DNA of 64,000 nucleotides from Inquilinus sp052078665 (GTDB lineage: Bacteria > Pseudomonadota > Alphaproteobacteria > DSM-16000 > Inquilinaceae). Under the pieces are notes generated by a model. It did not search any database. It was given only the letters and a program-made list of their open reading frames with translations, and had not been told where the DNA came from. Below, in pieces: positions 56,572 to 64,000 of the stretch. Made by a program: the position numbers and the translations under genes. The stretch lies in NCBI RefSeq assembly GCF_052078665.1, contig NZ_JBQJIK010000004.1, positions 84,122-148,121 on the forward strand. The letters are read 5' to 3'. Positions within the stretch are counted from its first letter, which is position 1. Each line of letters begins with the position of its first letter.

Positions 56572-57075
56572 ATGATCCGCGCCATGTTGCGCCGCCTCGA
56601 CCTCCTCTCCTGGCTCACGGCCGCCCTCGGCGGCGTCGTGCTGGGCACCGTGCTCGCCTCGCAGTATCTCGGCGGGCTGCAGCCCTGCGAGCTGTGCCTG
56701 TACCAGCGCTGGCCCTGGGGGGCGGCGATCGCGCTCGGGCTGCTGGCGGCGGTGATTCGCCCGGCGCGGCGCGTCCTGGTGCTGCTCGCCGGCGTGGTGA
56801 TCCTGCTCGGCGGCCTGCTGGCGGTCTACCATGCCGGGGTTGAATATGGCTGGTTTCCGGGCTTCACCGCCTGCACCGGCGCCATTTCCTTCGGCAACGG
56901 CGACGTCGGCGCCCTGCGCGACCAGTTGCTGAACGCGCCGGTGGTGCGCTGCGACGTGCCGGGCTTCGTCCTGTTCGGGATCTCGATGGCGGGGTATAAC
57001 GCCATTCTGTCGGTGGTCGCGGGGCTGGTCCTGCTGGCCGCCGGCATCCGTTCGGGCAGCACGAGGGCCGCATGA
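56572..57075 (+). CDS. dsbB: Disulfide bond formation protein B (DsbB family)
   Basis: A 167-residue four-helix inner-membrane protein. The first quinone-linked Cys pair is CELC near residue 42 (QPCELCLYQRWPW) and the second pair is at about FTACTGAIS and VVRCDVPG (residues about 101 and 125). It reoxidises DsbA with ubiquinone. A Met four codons downstream is another start. Its stop overlaps coq7 by four bases. Confidence 0.87.
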   Translation: MIRAMLRRLDLLSWLTAALGGVVLGTVLASQYLGGLQPCELCLYQRWPWGAAIALGLLAAVIRPARRVLVLLAGVVILLGGLLAVYHAGVEYGWFPGFTACTGAISFGNGDVGALRDQLLNAPVVRCDVPGFVLFGISMAGYNAILSVVAGLVLLAAGIRSGSTRAA

Positions 57076-57623
57076 CCGCCTCCCGCCGCCGCGCCCTGCC
57101 GGGCGACCTGCCCCGCCGCGAGCGGATCGCCCGGATGATCCGGGTCGATCATGCCGGGGAATACGGCGCCAAGCGGATCTATGAAGGCCAGCTCGCCGTG
57201 CTCGGCCGCGGCCCCAAGGGGCCGGTGATCGAGCATATGGCGGAGCAGGAGCGCGAGCATCTCGACACCTTCGACCGGCTGGTGGCGGAGCGCGGCGTGC
57301 GCCCGACCCTGCTGCATCCGCTCTGGCATGTCGGCGCCTTCGCCATGGGCGCGGCCACGGCGCTGCTGGGCGACCGCGCGGCCATGGCCTGCACGGTGGC
57401 GGTCGAGGAGGTGATCGACGACCACTATGCCCGCCAGGCCGAGGCGCTGGGCGAGGACGAGCCGGAGCTGAAGGCGGTGATCGAGCGCTTCCGGGCGGAG
57501 GAGCTGGAGCATCGCGCCATCGGCCTCGAGCATGAGGCCGAACAGGCGCCGGGCTACCGCCTGCTCTCCGGCGCGGTGAAGGCGGCGACGCGCACCGCGA
57601 TCTGGCTGTCCGAGCGGGTCTGA
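57072..57623 (+). CDS. coq7: Demethoxyubiquinone hydroxylase
   Basis: A 183-residue di-iron enzyme that hydroxylates demethoxyubiquinone at the final ring position in ubiquinone synthesis. Metal ligands are in VDHAGEYGAKRIYEGQ (Glu), EQEREHL (Glu, His), AVEEVIDDHY (Glu) and EELEHRAIG (Glu, His). The ATG overlaps dsbB by four bases, which links the quinone supply to its user. Length and motifs are standard. Confidence 0.93.
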   Translation: MTASRRRALPGDLPRRERIARMIRVDHAGEYGAKRIYEGQLAVLGRGPKGPVIEHMAEQEREHLDTFDRLVAERGVRPTLLHPLWHVGAFAMGAATALLGDRAAMACTVAVEEVIDDHYARQAEALGEDEPELKAVIERFRAEELEHRAIGLEHEAEQAPGYRLLSGAVKAATRTAIWLSERV

Positions 57624-57628
57624 CGGCG

Positions 57629-58090
57629 ATGCGACTCTCTGCTCTCTTCGTCGCCGCGGCGGCGCTGCTGGCCGCTTCCGGCGCCCGGGCCGAGGATGTC
57701 GGCTGCGTCAACACTGCCTTCAAGCTGATCGGCCCGGACCACAAGGTCTGCGTCGAGGCCTTCACCGACCCCGACATCCCGGGCGTCGCCTGCTATCTCA
57801 GCCAGGCCCGCACCGGCGGCGTCTCCGGCTGGCTCGGCCTGGCCGAGGACCCGTCGCGCTTCGCCCTCGCCTGCCGCCAGGTCGGCCCGATCACCCTGCC
57901 GGACCGCATCGACCGGCAGAAGGAGGTGTTCGACAGCGCCACCTCGATCCTGTTCAAGGAGACGCAGGTGGTGCGGATGTACGACCGGCCGCGCAACACG
58001 CTGGTCTATCTGTCCTATTCGACCAAGCTGATCGACGGCTCGCCGATGAACAGTGTGGCCGCGGTGCCGGTGATGCCCTGGGCGCAGTAG
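57629..58090 (+). CDS. creA: CreA family periplasmic protein
   Basis: A 153-residue protein with a signal peptide (MRLSALFVAAAALLAASGARA) and the CreA features DPDIPGVACYLSQARTGGVSG (about 47-67, in two pieces) and SLYFSTKL-like end (VYLSYSTKLIDGSP). The role of CreA is unknown; in E. coli it lies near a carbon-source regulator. It follows coq7 by 5 bases, so it is in the same operon. Confidence 0.88.
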   Translation: MRLSALFVAAAALLAASGARAEDVGCVNTAFKLIGPDHKVCVEAFTDPDIPGVACYLSQARTGGVSGWLGLAEDPSRFALACRQVGPITLPDRIDRQKEVFDSATSILFKETQVVRMYDRPRNTLVYLSYSTKLIDGSPMNSVAAVPVMPWAQ

Positions 58091-58184
58091 AGGCCTCGCC
58101 TCGTTCCGGATCCTGGTTTACAATCATCGAGTTCAGTTTTTCGTTTGATAAGGGATATTGTTTTTCAGCCTGGAGGATAACTCC

Positions 58185-59114
58185 ATGATTCATCGAGCAA
58201 TTTATATCGCTGCGCTTGCTGTGGCGATGTTTGGTTGTGATCGGCCCGGCCCCGACGACACGATGCTTTCCGTCTCCGAGACGCCCGCTCCCTCGGCTGG
58301 ACCCGCCTCGTGTCGCCTGCAGCGCATCGCGACGGTGGAAGACCGGAAGGTCTTCCAGGAAGAGTCGGGGGCAGTGTTCTTCGTCGCGGATGCCGACGTG
58401 AACACCGATGGCGCGGCGAACTCCTATCACGTCGACGATTTCAAGGGAGATTCAATCGCCAGCAACACGATCTGTAACGGCATCAATATTCGCAATGCTC
58501 AAGGGGGCTTGGTTGCCAACTACAGGAACTGTCCCTTGCTCTATGATTGGTACGCGAGGATTAAGCAAAACAATTGGGCTCCGGTGGGAGGCACGCGTAT
58601 CCAGTGGTACGGGATCGCTACCAAAAACGGCCAGCCCTGCATCCGGAGCGACGGTTTCTTCACCTCGCAGACCGCGTCGGCATCCGACCCGGCCAAAGAT
58701 GTCTGCAGCGTAGAGCATTGGATCGACGCAAACACTATCCCGTCGATCGTCGTACCGGAAGCGGGGGCTGTGGGCACTCTGCCCGGCGGGTCGCTCAGCA
58801 TTGCTGCGCTGTTGAACAGGGCGGGGCAGGTCCAGAGCACGCACTTTGCCATTGTGGGGGATACCGGTGGGTCGCGGATCGGCGAGGTCAGCACCCTGCT
58901 CGCCATGCGGTTCAAGGGCCGCACCGAGCTTCCGCACACCTATCAGCAGAGCAAGGAACTGAGCTCAGCCCATGCCGCGTATCTGATTCTGCCGTCGAAA
59001 CGGGCACCCAGGCCCTATAAGGACGCCGAAATCCAGTCCGACGGAGCGGCGGCGTTCGAGCTCTGGGGCGGCCGTGCGAAGTTCGATGCCTGCGTGGTGG
59101 AAGCGCGACGCTGA
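58185..59114 (+). CDS. Lipoprotein with GH75-like chitosanase domain
   Basis: A 309-residue protein with a lipobox-like signal end MFGC, so it is likely a lipoprotein. The core has ADADVNTDGAANSYHVDD and FAIVGDTGGSRIGEVST near 233-250, which match the Asp and Glu motifs (DxD...; GDtgg.+.GE.S) of GH75 chitosanases. Whether it cleaves chitosan, peptidoglycan-like glycans or nothing is unknown. ATG 58185 has GGAGGATAACTCC upstream. Composition is AT-richer at the start than neighbours. Confidence 0.62.
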   Translation: MIHRAIYIAALAVAMFGCDRPGPDDTMLSVSETPAPSAGPASCRLQRIATVEDRKVFQEESGAVFFVADADVNTDGAANSYHVDDFKGDSIASNTICNGINIRNAQGGLVANYRNCPLLYDWYARIKQNNWAPVGGTRIQWYGIATKNGQPCIRSDGFFTSQTASASDPAKDVCSVEHWIDANTIPSIVVPEAGAVGTLPGGSLSIAALLNRAGQVQSTHFAIVGDTGGSRIGEVSTLLAMRFKGRTELPHTYQQSKELSSAHAAYLILPSKRAPRPYKDAEIQSDGAAAFELWGGRAKFDACVVEARR

Positions 59115-59147
59115 GACCGCGGCAGGGCACTTTCCCCGCCGCCGGGC

Positions 59148-59711
59148 TCAGTGCTCCAGCTCGGTGTCCCAGTACAGGAAGTCGCGCCAGCTCTGGTGCA
59201 GAAAATTGGGCGGAAACGCCCGCCCATTTTCCTGCAGCTCATAGGTCGTCGGCTGTTGCGGCGGCGTCAAAGGGTGCATGCCGCAGCGGCTGGGCAACTG
59301 GTGCCCCTTGCGCAGGTTGCAGACCGAGCAGGCCGCGACCACGTTGGTCCAGCTGGTGCGCCCGCCGCGGGCGCGCGGGACCACATGGTCGAAGGTCAGC
59401 TCCTGCGACGGGAGGCGCTCGCCGCAATACTGGCAGCTGAAGCGGTCGCGCAGGAACACGTTGAACCGGGTGAAGGCCGGGCGCCGCGCCGAGGGGATGT
59501 ACTCCTTCAGCGAGATCACGCTGGGCAGCCGCATCTCGAAGGACGGGCTGCGCACCACGCGGTCGTATTCGGCGATGATGTTCACCCGGTCGAGGAAGAC
59601 CGCCTTGATCGCCTCATACCAGGGCCACAAGGACAAGGGGAAGTAGCTCAACGGACGGAAGTCGGCGTTGAGGACGAGAGCCGGGCAGTTTTCGGGTGGG
59701 GGAGACACCAT
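59148..59711 (-). CDS. HNH endonuclease
   Basis: A 187-residue protein conserved in alphaproteobacteria. Residues 1-80 form a distinctive N-terminal region (ALVLNADFRPLSYFPLSLWPW); the HNH part has CQYCGERL, LTFDHVVPRARGGRTSW and NVVAACSVCNLRKG with two CxxC zinc pairs. The usual biological role in these bacteria is unknown; it is not part of a mobile element. The start at 59711 is the family start. Confidence 0.88.
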   Translation of the reverse strand: MVSPPPENCPALVLNADFRPLSYFPLSLWPWYEAIKAVFLDRVNIIAEYDRVVRSPSFEMRLPSVISLKEYIPSARRPAFTRFNVFLRDRFSCQYCGERLPSQELTFDHVVPRARGGRTSWTNVVAACSVCNLRKGHQLPSRCGMHPLTPPQQPTTYELQENGRAFPPNFLHQSWRDFLYWDTELEH

Positions 59712-59866
59712 CCCACTCCTTCGCCTTCATCTCTGTCCGCGGACCCTCCGCGGATGGCCATGGGTATACGAAGAAACCCACTTGACCGCAATATCCTGCG
59801 CCGAAACCCCAGGAAATGTCACGATCTCGTCACCTCAGCCGTCCTGACCCCCTAGATGTTTGATCC

Positions 59867-60562
59867 CTATGCCGAGGGGCCCACCGCCTGCGGCAGGTGG
59901 CGGCGCAGCATGTCGAGGCCGGCGACCAGCCCCTCGGGGTCGATGCCGTGGCCGAGGTCGGGGCGGGCCAGGGTCTCGACCTCCACCCCGGCGCCGCGCA
60001 GCGCCTGGGCCGCCGCGGCCAGGGCGGGGAAGGGCACCACCGGATCGGCCTCGCCATGCACCAGCAGCACCGGCGGGCGCGAGACGATGTCGCGGGCCAG
60101 GGTCGGGGCGCCGAGCAGCGCGCCGGAAAAGCCGACCACCGCGGCGCAGGGCCGCGGCCGCCGCAGCGCGGTGTAGAGCGAGGTCATGGTGCCCTGGCTG
60201 AAGCCGACCAGCGCCAGGTCGGCATCGGTCAGGCCGCGCTCGGCCAGCGCTTGGTCGAGGAAGCCGTTGACGATCGGCAGCGTGGCCTGCAGCCCGGCCT
60301 CCATCACCGAGGGCGTGCGGTCCTGCAGGCTGAACCACTGCCGGCCGTAGGGCGCCATGTCGCAGGGCTCCGGCCCGTCCGGCGCCAGGAACTCGGCCTC
60401 GGGCAGGTATCGGGCCCAGTGCGGCGCCATCCCGATCAGGTCCTGGCCATCGGCGCCGACACCGTGCAGCAGGACGACCAGGGCCTTGGGCGCGCCGCCG
60501 CTGGCCAGGGCGAGGCGGGGGCCGAAGAGCGTGGAGCCGGAGGAGGGGCGATTTGTATCCAT
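59867..60562 (-). CDS. Phospholipase/carboxylesterase family protein
   Basis: A 231-residue alpha/beta hydrolase of the phospholipase/carboxylesterase family. VVLLHGVGADGQDLIGMAP near 30 is the oxyanion region, GFSQGTMTSLYTAL near 120 has the nucleophile Ser, Asp is in LLVHGEADPVVPF near 170 and His is in DLGHGIDPEGL near 203. Probably an esterase or acyl-protein-type hydrolase. The ATG at 60562 is chosen. It is divergent from gluQ. Confidence 0.88.
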   Translation of the reverse strand: MDTNRPSSGSTLFGPRLALASGGAPKALVVLLHGVGADGQDLIGMAPHWARYLPEAEFLAPDGPEPCDMAPYGRQWFSLQDRTPSVMEAGLQATLPIVNGFLDQALAERGLTDADLALVGFSQGTMTSLYTALRRPRPCAAVVGFSGALLGAPTLARDIVSRPPVLLVHGEADPVVPFPALAAAAQALRGAGVEVETLARPDLGHGIDPEGLVAGLDMLRRHLPQAVGPSA

Positions 60563-60630
60563 GCGCCATCTGTCCCGGCGCTGCCGTCTCTTGTCAACCG
60601 CGGCCGGGCTTCCCTACTGCTGTGTCAGCC

Positions 60631-61488
60631 ATGACCGTCGTGACCCGCTTCGCCCCCAGCCCGACCGGCTTCCTGCATCTCGGCCACGCCCATTCGGCGC
60701 TGGCCGGCTGGCGCCGTGCGCGGCAGGCGGGTGGGCGCTTCCTGCTGCGGATCGAGGACATCGACCAGGGCCGCTGCCGGCCGGAGTTCGAGGCCGCGAT
60801 CCTGGAGGACCTGGCCTGGCTGGGCTTCGACTGGGACGGGCCGGTGCGGCGCCAGTCGGAGCATTGGGACGATTACCGCGCCGCGCTGGCGGTGCTGGAA
60901 GGGCAGGGGCTGATCTATCCCTGCTTCTGCACCCGGCGCGAGATCCTGGCCGAGGTCGCGGCGATGCAGAGTGCGCCCCACGGCCCGGCGGACACGCCGG
61001 ACGGCACGCCGTTCTATCCCGGCACCTGCCGCCGCCTGTCGCCGCAGGAGCGCGCCGACCGCCTGGCCGAGGGCCGGGCCTATGCGCTCCGGCTCGACAT
61101 GGCCGAGGCGATGCGGCGCAGCGGGCCGCTGGGCTGGACCGACGAGCTGGCCGGCGGGCAGGCGGCGCGGCCGGAGCGGCAGGGCGACGTCGTGCTGGCA
61201 CGCAAGGAGATTCCGACCAGCTATCACCTCGCGGTGACGGTCGACGACGAGATCCAGGGCGTCACCGTGGTCACCCGCGGCCGCGACCTGTTCGAGGCGA
61301 CCCATGTCCACCGGCTGCTGCAGGCGCTGCTCGGGTATCGGGTGCCGGTCTGGCGCCACCACGCGCTGCTGACCGATTCGGCCGGCAAGCGCCTGGCCAA
61401 GCGCAGCGACGCGGCGTCGATCCGCGCCTGTCGGGCGCAGGGCGGCTCCGCCGCCGAGCTGCGGGCGCTGGCCGGGTTTCCGGATTAG
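60631..61488 (+). CDS. gluQ: Glutamyl-queuosine tRNA(Asp) synthetase
   Basis: A 285-residue GluRS paralogue that attaches glutamate to queuosine in tRNA-Asp. FAPSPTGFLHLGHAHSALAGW near residue 7 includes the HIGH-like HLGH; CFCTRREI near 97 has the zinc cysteines; KRLAKRS near 248 is the KMSKS-like part. It has no anticodon-binding domain, as expected for GluQ. The start at 60631 matches the family. Confidence 0.92.
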   Translation: MTVVTRFAPSPTGFLHLGHAHSALAGWRRARQAGGRFLLRIEDIDQGRCRPEFEAAILEDLAWLGFDWDGPVRRQSEHWDDYRAALAVLEGQGLIYPCFCTRREILAEVAAMQSAPHGPADTPDGTPFYPGTCRRLSPQERADRLAEGRAYALRLDMAEAMRRSGPLGWTDELAGGQAARPERQGDVVLARKEIPTSYHLAVTVDDEIQGVTVVTRGRDLFEATHVHRLLQALLGYRVPVWRHHALLTDSAGKRLAKRSDAASIRACRAQGGSAAELRALAGFPD

Positions 61489-61523
61489 CATCGGCGGCGG
61501 GACCCACCGATTCCGGAGCCGAG

Positions 61524-61985
61524 ATGTCCGCCGCACCGACAATCCGCTTCGTCCGCCCCGCCGATTTCGACCAGTGGCTGCCGCTGTGGGATGGCTACAA
61601 CGAGTTCTATGGCCGCGTCGGCGAGACCGCGCTGCCCGCCGAGATCACGCGGGCCACCTGGGCGCGCTTCTTCGACGCCTATGAGCCGGTGCACGCGCTG
61701 GTGGCGGAGTTGGACGGCCGGCTGGTCGGCCTGACGCATTACCTGTTCCACCGCAGCACCACCATGCTGGGCCCGACCTGCTATCTGCAGGACCTGTTCA
61801 CCAGCGCAGCGGCGCGCGGCCAGGGCATCGGCAAGGCGCTGATCGAGGGCGTGTACGAGCAGGCCAGGGCGGCCGGCGTCACCCGCGTCTACTGGCAGAC
61901 GCATGAGACCAACCAGACCGCGATGCGGCTGTACGACCAGGTGGCCGACCGCTCCGGCTTCGTCGTCTATCGCGGGCGGCTGTGA
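61524..61985 (+). CDS. GNAT family N-acetyltransferase
   Basis: A 153-residue acetyltransferase. CYLQDLFTSAAARGQGIGKALIEGV near 92-116 (split) holds the RGxGIG acetyl-CoA loop, and YWQTHETNQTAMRLYDQV near 128 is typical of the GNAT C-terminus. Substrate unknown. It follows gluQ by 35 bases and could be co-transcribed. The start at 61524 is set by the family N-terminus and GGAGCC upstream. Confidence 0.88.
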   Translation: MSAAPTIRFVRPADFDQWLPLWDGYNEFYGRVGETALPAEITRATWARFFDAYEPVHALVAELDGRLVGLTHYLFHRSTTMLGPTCYLQDLFTSAAARGQGIGKALIEGVYEQARAAGVTRVYWQTHETNQTAMRLYDQVADRSGFVVYRGRL

Positions 61986-61993
61986 CGCCAGAC

Positions 61994-62194
61994 CTATTTG
62001 TCGAGAATCTTCTCGCGCTGCTCTTCGTACTCTTCCTGGGTGATCGCGCCCTGGCGGTAGGCATTGTCCAGGTCGATCAGCTCCTGCCCCGTCGTCGCTC
62101 CGGCGGGACTGAGGGGCGGTGTGCGGCCGCCGCCGCCACCGCCGCAGGCGGCGACCGGAAGAGCCAGGGCGAGGACGAGCGGCAGGAATCGCAT
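61994..62194 (-). CDS. Small SHOCT-domain lipoprotein
   Basis: A 66-residue protein. The signal ends LALPVAACG, a lipobox-like Cys, followed by a Gly run and then the SHOCT motif LIDLDNAYRQGAITQEEYEEQREKIL in two pieces. SHOCT is a short helical motif thought to mediate oligomerisation. The frame runs further upstream but the ATG at 62194, with GGAGCCTCC upstream, is the clear start. Function unknown. Confidence 0.75.
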   Translation of the reverse strand: MRFLPLVLALALPVAACGGGGGGRTPPLSPAGATTGQELIDLDNAYRQGAITQEEYEEQREKILDK

Positions 62195-62250
62195 GGAGGC
62201 TCCAGGGTCGAGAATGGCTGTTGAACGCCACGCAGTAATGTTTGTTCCGG

Positions 62251-63129
62251 TCAGTGGGCACCGCTGCCGGAGGGTGGATCCGTAGGCTCGCGCAGACCGC
62301 GGCACAGCGCCAGATAATCCGGCTCCTCCGGCCCCACCACCCCGCGCCGGATCGCCAGATCGATGATCACCAGGGCGACGTTGAACTTGAAGTCCTCGGT
62401 GTCGCGCACCCGGTCCAGCACCGCCGCCAGCGGCCGGCGTTCGAAGCTCTCGACCTCGCCATCGGTGTTGCGCGGCGCGAAGCCGGGCGCCAGCGCCAGG
62501 TCGTAGACGAACAGCGTGTCCCGGCGCAGCCCCTCGGCCGTCTCCATCATGTAGGTGACGGCGCCGGTCGGCACCGCCTGCCGCGCCAGCTCCGGTGGGA
62601 TCGCGGCCTCCTCGGCGCATTCCTTGACCACGTTCTCGGCCAGGCTCAGCCCGTCCGGCTGGCCGCCGGCGACGATGTTGTCGAGCTTGCCGGGCGCCAG
62701 CGCCCGGTCGGCCGCGCGCCTGGCGATCCACAGCAGCGGGCCGTCCGCTGTCTCGACCACGCCGTTGAGATGGATGCCGAAGGACTTGATGCCCAGCGCC
62801 ACCGCGGCGCCGCGGTCGACCGTGGCCAGCAGCGGCGCGCCCCATTCGGCCAGCACCGGATAGCGCTCGTTCCGCCGCTTGCGCACCAGCCCGGCCTCGA
62901 TCAGCCGGTCGGTGACCTCCTCCAGCGCCTCGGCCCGCGCCTCCGGCCCGGCCAGGCGCTCATCCAGCCGCCAGCCGCTTCCCTCCGGCCGCAGCGGCCC
63001 GGGCCGCCGGTCGAGCAGGTCGGCCACGGGCGGCGTGACCCAGCCGGCGACGGTGCCGCCGATCCGCCAGGGGCGCAGCCGGGCAGGATCATGGGCGGTG
63101 CAGGTGCGGATTCGGTCGAGCAGGCTCAT
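62251..63129 (-). CDS. NUDIX hydrolase with DUF4743 domain
   Basis: A 292-residue protein. Residues 1-120 are the DUF4743 N-terminal domain, found beside NUDIX in thiamine-pyrophosphokinase-related proteins; residues about 120-260 are NUDIX, with the box AGGQPDGLSLAENVVKECAEEAAIP split here (GxxxxxE...KECAEEA); the usual R of RExxEE is Lys. A possible pyrophosphohydrolase of unknown nucleotide or thiamine substrate. Confidence 0.85.
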   Translation of the reverse strand: MSLLDRIRTCTAHDPARLRPWRIGGTVAGWVTPPVADLLDRRPGPLRPEGSGWRLDERLAGPEARAEALEEVTDRLIEAGLVRKRRNERYPVLAEWGAPLLATVDRGAAVALGIKSFGIHLNGVVETADGPLLWIARRAADRALAPGKLDNIVAGGQPDGLSLAENVVKECAEEAAIPPELARQAVPTGAVTYMMETAEGLRRDTLFVYDLALAPGFAPRNTDGEVESFERRPLAAVLDRVRDTEDFKFNVALVIIDLAIRRGVVGPEEPDYLALCRGLREPTDPPSGSGAH

Positions 63130-63249
63130 GGCTTCGGTCTAGAACATGTCGGGCGCCCGGGAAACTGCGATCATCCAACCTCCCGCCCGGGCCGGCACGG
63201 GAGGCGTGCAACCGGTGGCAGGAAGGCTTACCTTGGCGCGACCGCGGCC

Positions 63250-64000
63250 ATGGCAGCGACGGTCGGTTCGGGGATGGAGGAGTTGCGGGTGCGGCAGTTG
63301 GGGATCGGTCGGATCGCGACGACAGGCGGGGTGGCGGCGTTGTTGCTGCTGGCCCTGGCCGGGCCGGCCGCGGCGGCGGTCGATCTCGGCAACCTGTCGG
63401 CCGACGACATGCGGGCGCTGCAGCGCATCCTCGAGACCGAGCGGACCAACGCGTCGAAGCGACTGCCCTCGGGCATGTCCGTGACCGTGATCAAGACCCA
63501 GACCTCGCCGCGCGTCTGCCGGATCTTCCGCATCGGCCGCCAGGGCCAGGAAGGCCAGGCGGTGGGATGCCGCATCGGCGCCCAGCGGTGGGCGCTGAAC
63601 GCCTCGATCGACGCGGCGCAGGCCGTGCCGGTCGAGCCGTCGCCGCAGGAGCCGGTGGCGGTGCGGCCGAAGGTGGTGGCCCAGTCGCGGCCGGTCCAGA
63701 ATTCGGAAGACGACGGCGTGGAGGAGGCCGGGGCGACAGCCGCACCGGCGGCCCCAGCCCGTATCGCGCCGCCGCCCGCGATCGAGGTCGGCAGGGCGCC
63801 GCCGCAACCCGCGCCCGATGCCGGCAGGGCACCGGCCGAAACCCAGGTGGCGGCGCTGCCGCGGGCGCCGTTCCAGGCGCCCCGGCCCCAGGCTCGGCCG
63901 GATGTCCCCGCCGCGGAACCGGCGGCCGCGGGGCCGACCCAGGCGCCGGTGCCGCGGGCCCGGCCGACCGTCGGTGGCCCGGCACCCGCCGCGACCGTAG
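63250..64000 (+). CDS. Pro/Ala-rich secreted protein, 3' end beyond the window
   Basis: Open from the ATG at 63250 (or 63274, eight codons later) to the last base, with no stop. A signal peptide (IATTGGVAALLLLALAGPAAAA) is followed by a small structured part (residues about 45-115) with two cysteines (RVCRIFRIGRQ and AVGCRIGAQRW) and then a long low-complexity Pro/Ala/Val segment (APAAPARIAPPPAIEVG). This looks like an envelope or periplasm-spanning protein; function unknown. 63139-63807 on the minus strand is its shadow. Confidence 0.65.
   Translation, partial: MAATVGSGMEELRVRQLGIGRIATTGGVAALLLLALAGPAAAAVDLGNLSADDMRALQRILETERTNASKRLPSGMSVTVIKTQTSPRVCRIFRIGRQGQEGQAVGCRIGAQRWALNASIDAAQAVPVEPSPQEPVAVRPKVVAQSRPVQNSEDDGVEEAGATAAPAAPARIAPPPAIEVGRAPPQPAPDAGRAPAETQVAALPRAPFQAPRPQARPDVPAAEPAAAGPTQAPVPRARPTVGGPAPAATV

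Noticed and set aside
1..64000. CRISPR arrays, intact IS elements, prophage genes and rRNA
   Set aside because: No regularly spaced repeats, transposase, integrase, capsid or rRNA sequence was seen in the window.

Overview
The window is very GC-rich chromosomal DNA from an alphaproteobacterium. The evidence is the accD-folC order, xseB next to ispA, Coq7 and CreA genes, an alphaproteobacterial HNH gene, a SAM-II riboswitch (a class found mainly in Alphaproteobacteria), DUF1127 and NnrU proteins. A Rhodospirillales/Azospirillales-type genome (for example Inquilinus-like) is my inference; no rRNA is present to confirm it. Strong third-position GC bias makes long open frames on the opposite strand of almost every gene, and these were discarded.

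Layout. 1-10.4 kb: core metabolism (accD end, folC, xseB, ispA), a TPR membrane protein, an EamA transporter and a very large alpha-2-macroglobulin. 10.4-17.5 kb: an accessory patch with a Cys-rich secreted protein, two DUF1801 genes, an ATC-hydrolase-like gene, a kinase-fold phosphotransferase, RidA, a 0.2-kb direct repeat pair, a chimeric pseudogene and a VWA protein with a C-terminal four-repeat array. 17.5-24.6 kb: an oxidoreductase/hydrolase pair, a LuxR-type regulator, DoxX and metNIQ behind a SAM-II riboswitch. 24.8-37.1 kb: a surface-polysaccharide region with an MsbA-like exporter, glycosyltransferases, two methyltransferases and an ADP-heptose operon (hldE, hldD, GT9, a small membrane protein, gmhB). 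Parts of it are clearly AT-richer, suggesting acquisition. 37.4-41 kb: rmlA, two cupins, a BtrH/C39-like protein and a secreted protein. 41-45.1 kb: a ribose-type sugar ABC transporter with a Gfo/Idh/MocA dehydrogenase. 45.2-53.7 kb: three TetR regulators, each divergent from its probable target with palindromes between, plus pseB/pseC and an HPF-cold-shock fusion. 53.7-54.9 kb: a short AT-richer two-gene module (RelE/ParE-like toxin plus Shedu-family DUF4263 protein) directly downstream of tRNA-Leu. 55-64 kb: an Lrp regulator with a PLP enzyme, dsbB-coq7-creA, a GH75-like lipoprotein, HNH endonuclease, esterase, gluQ, GNAT, SHOCT lipoprotein, NUDIX, and a Pro/Ala-rich secreted protein cut by the window end.

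The most interesting items are the toxin-Shedu pair at tRNA-Leu, the SAM-II leader containing a 25-codon ORF ahead of metN, the duplicated segment that created a chimeric pseudogene and supplied the end of another gene, and the RND-repeat VWA protein. All functional calls rest on reading motifs by eye; no database search was run.
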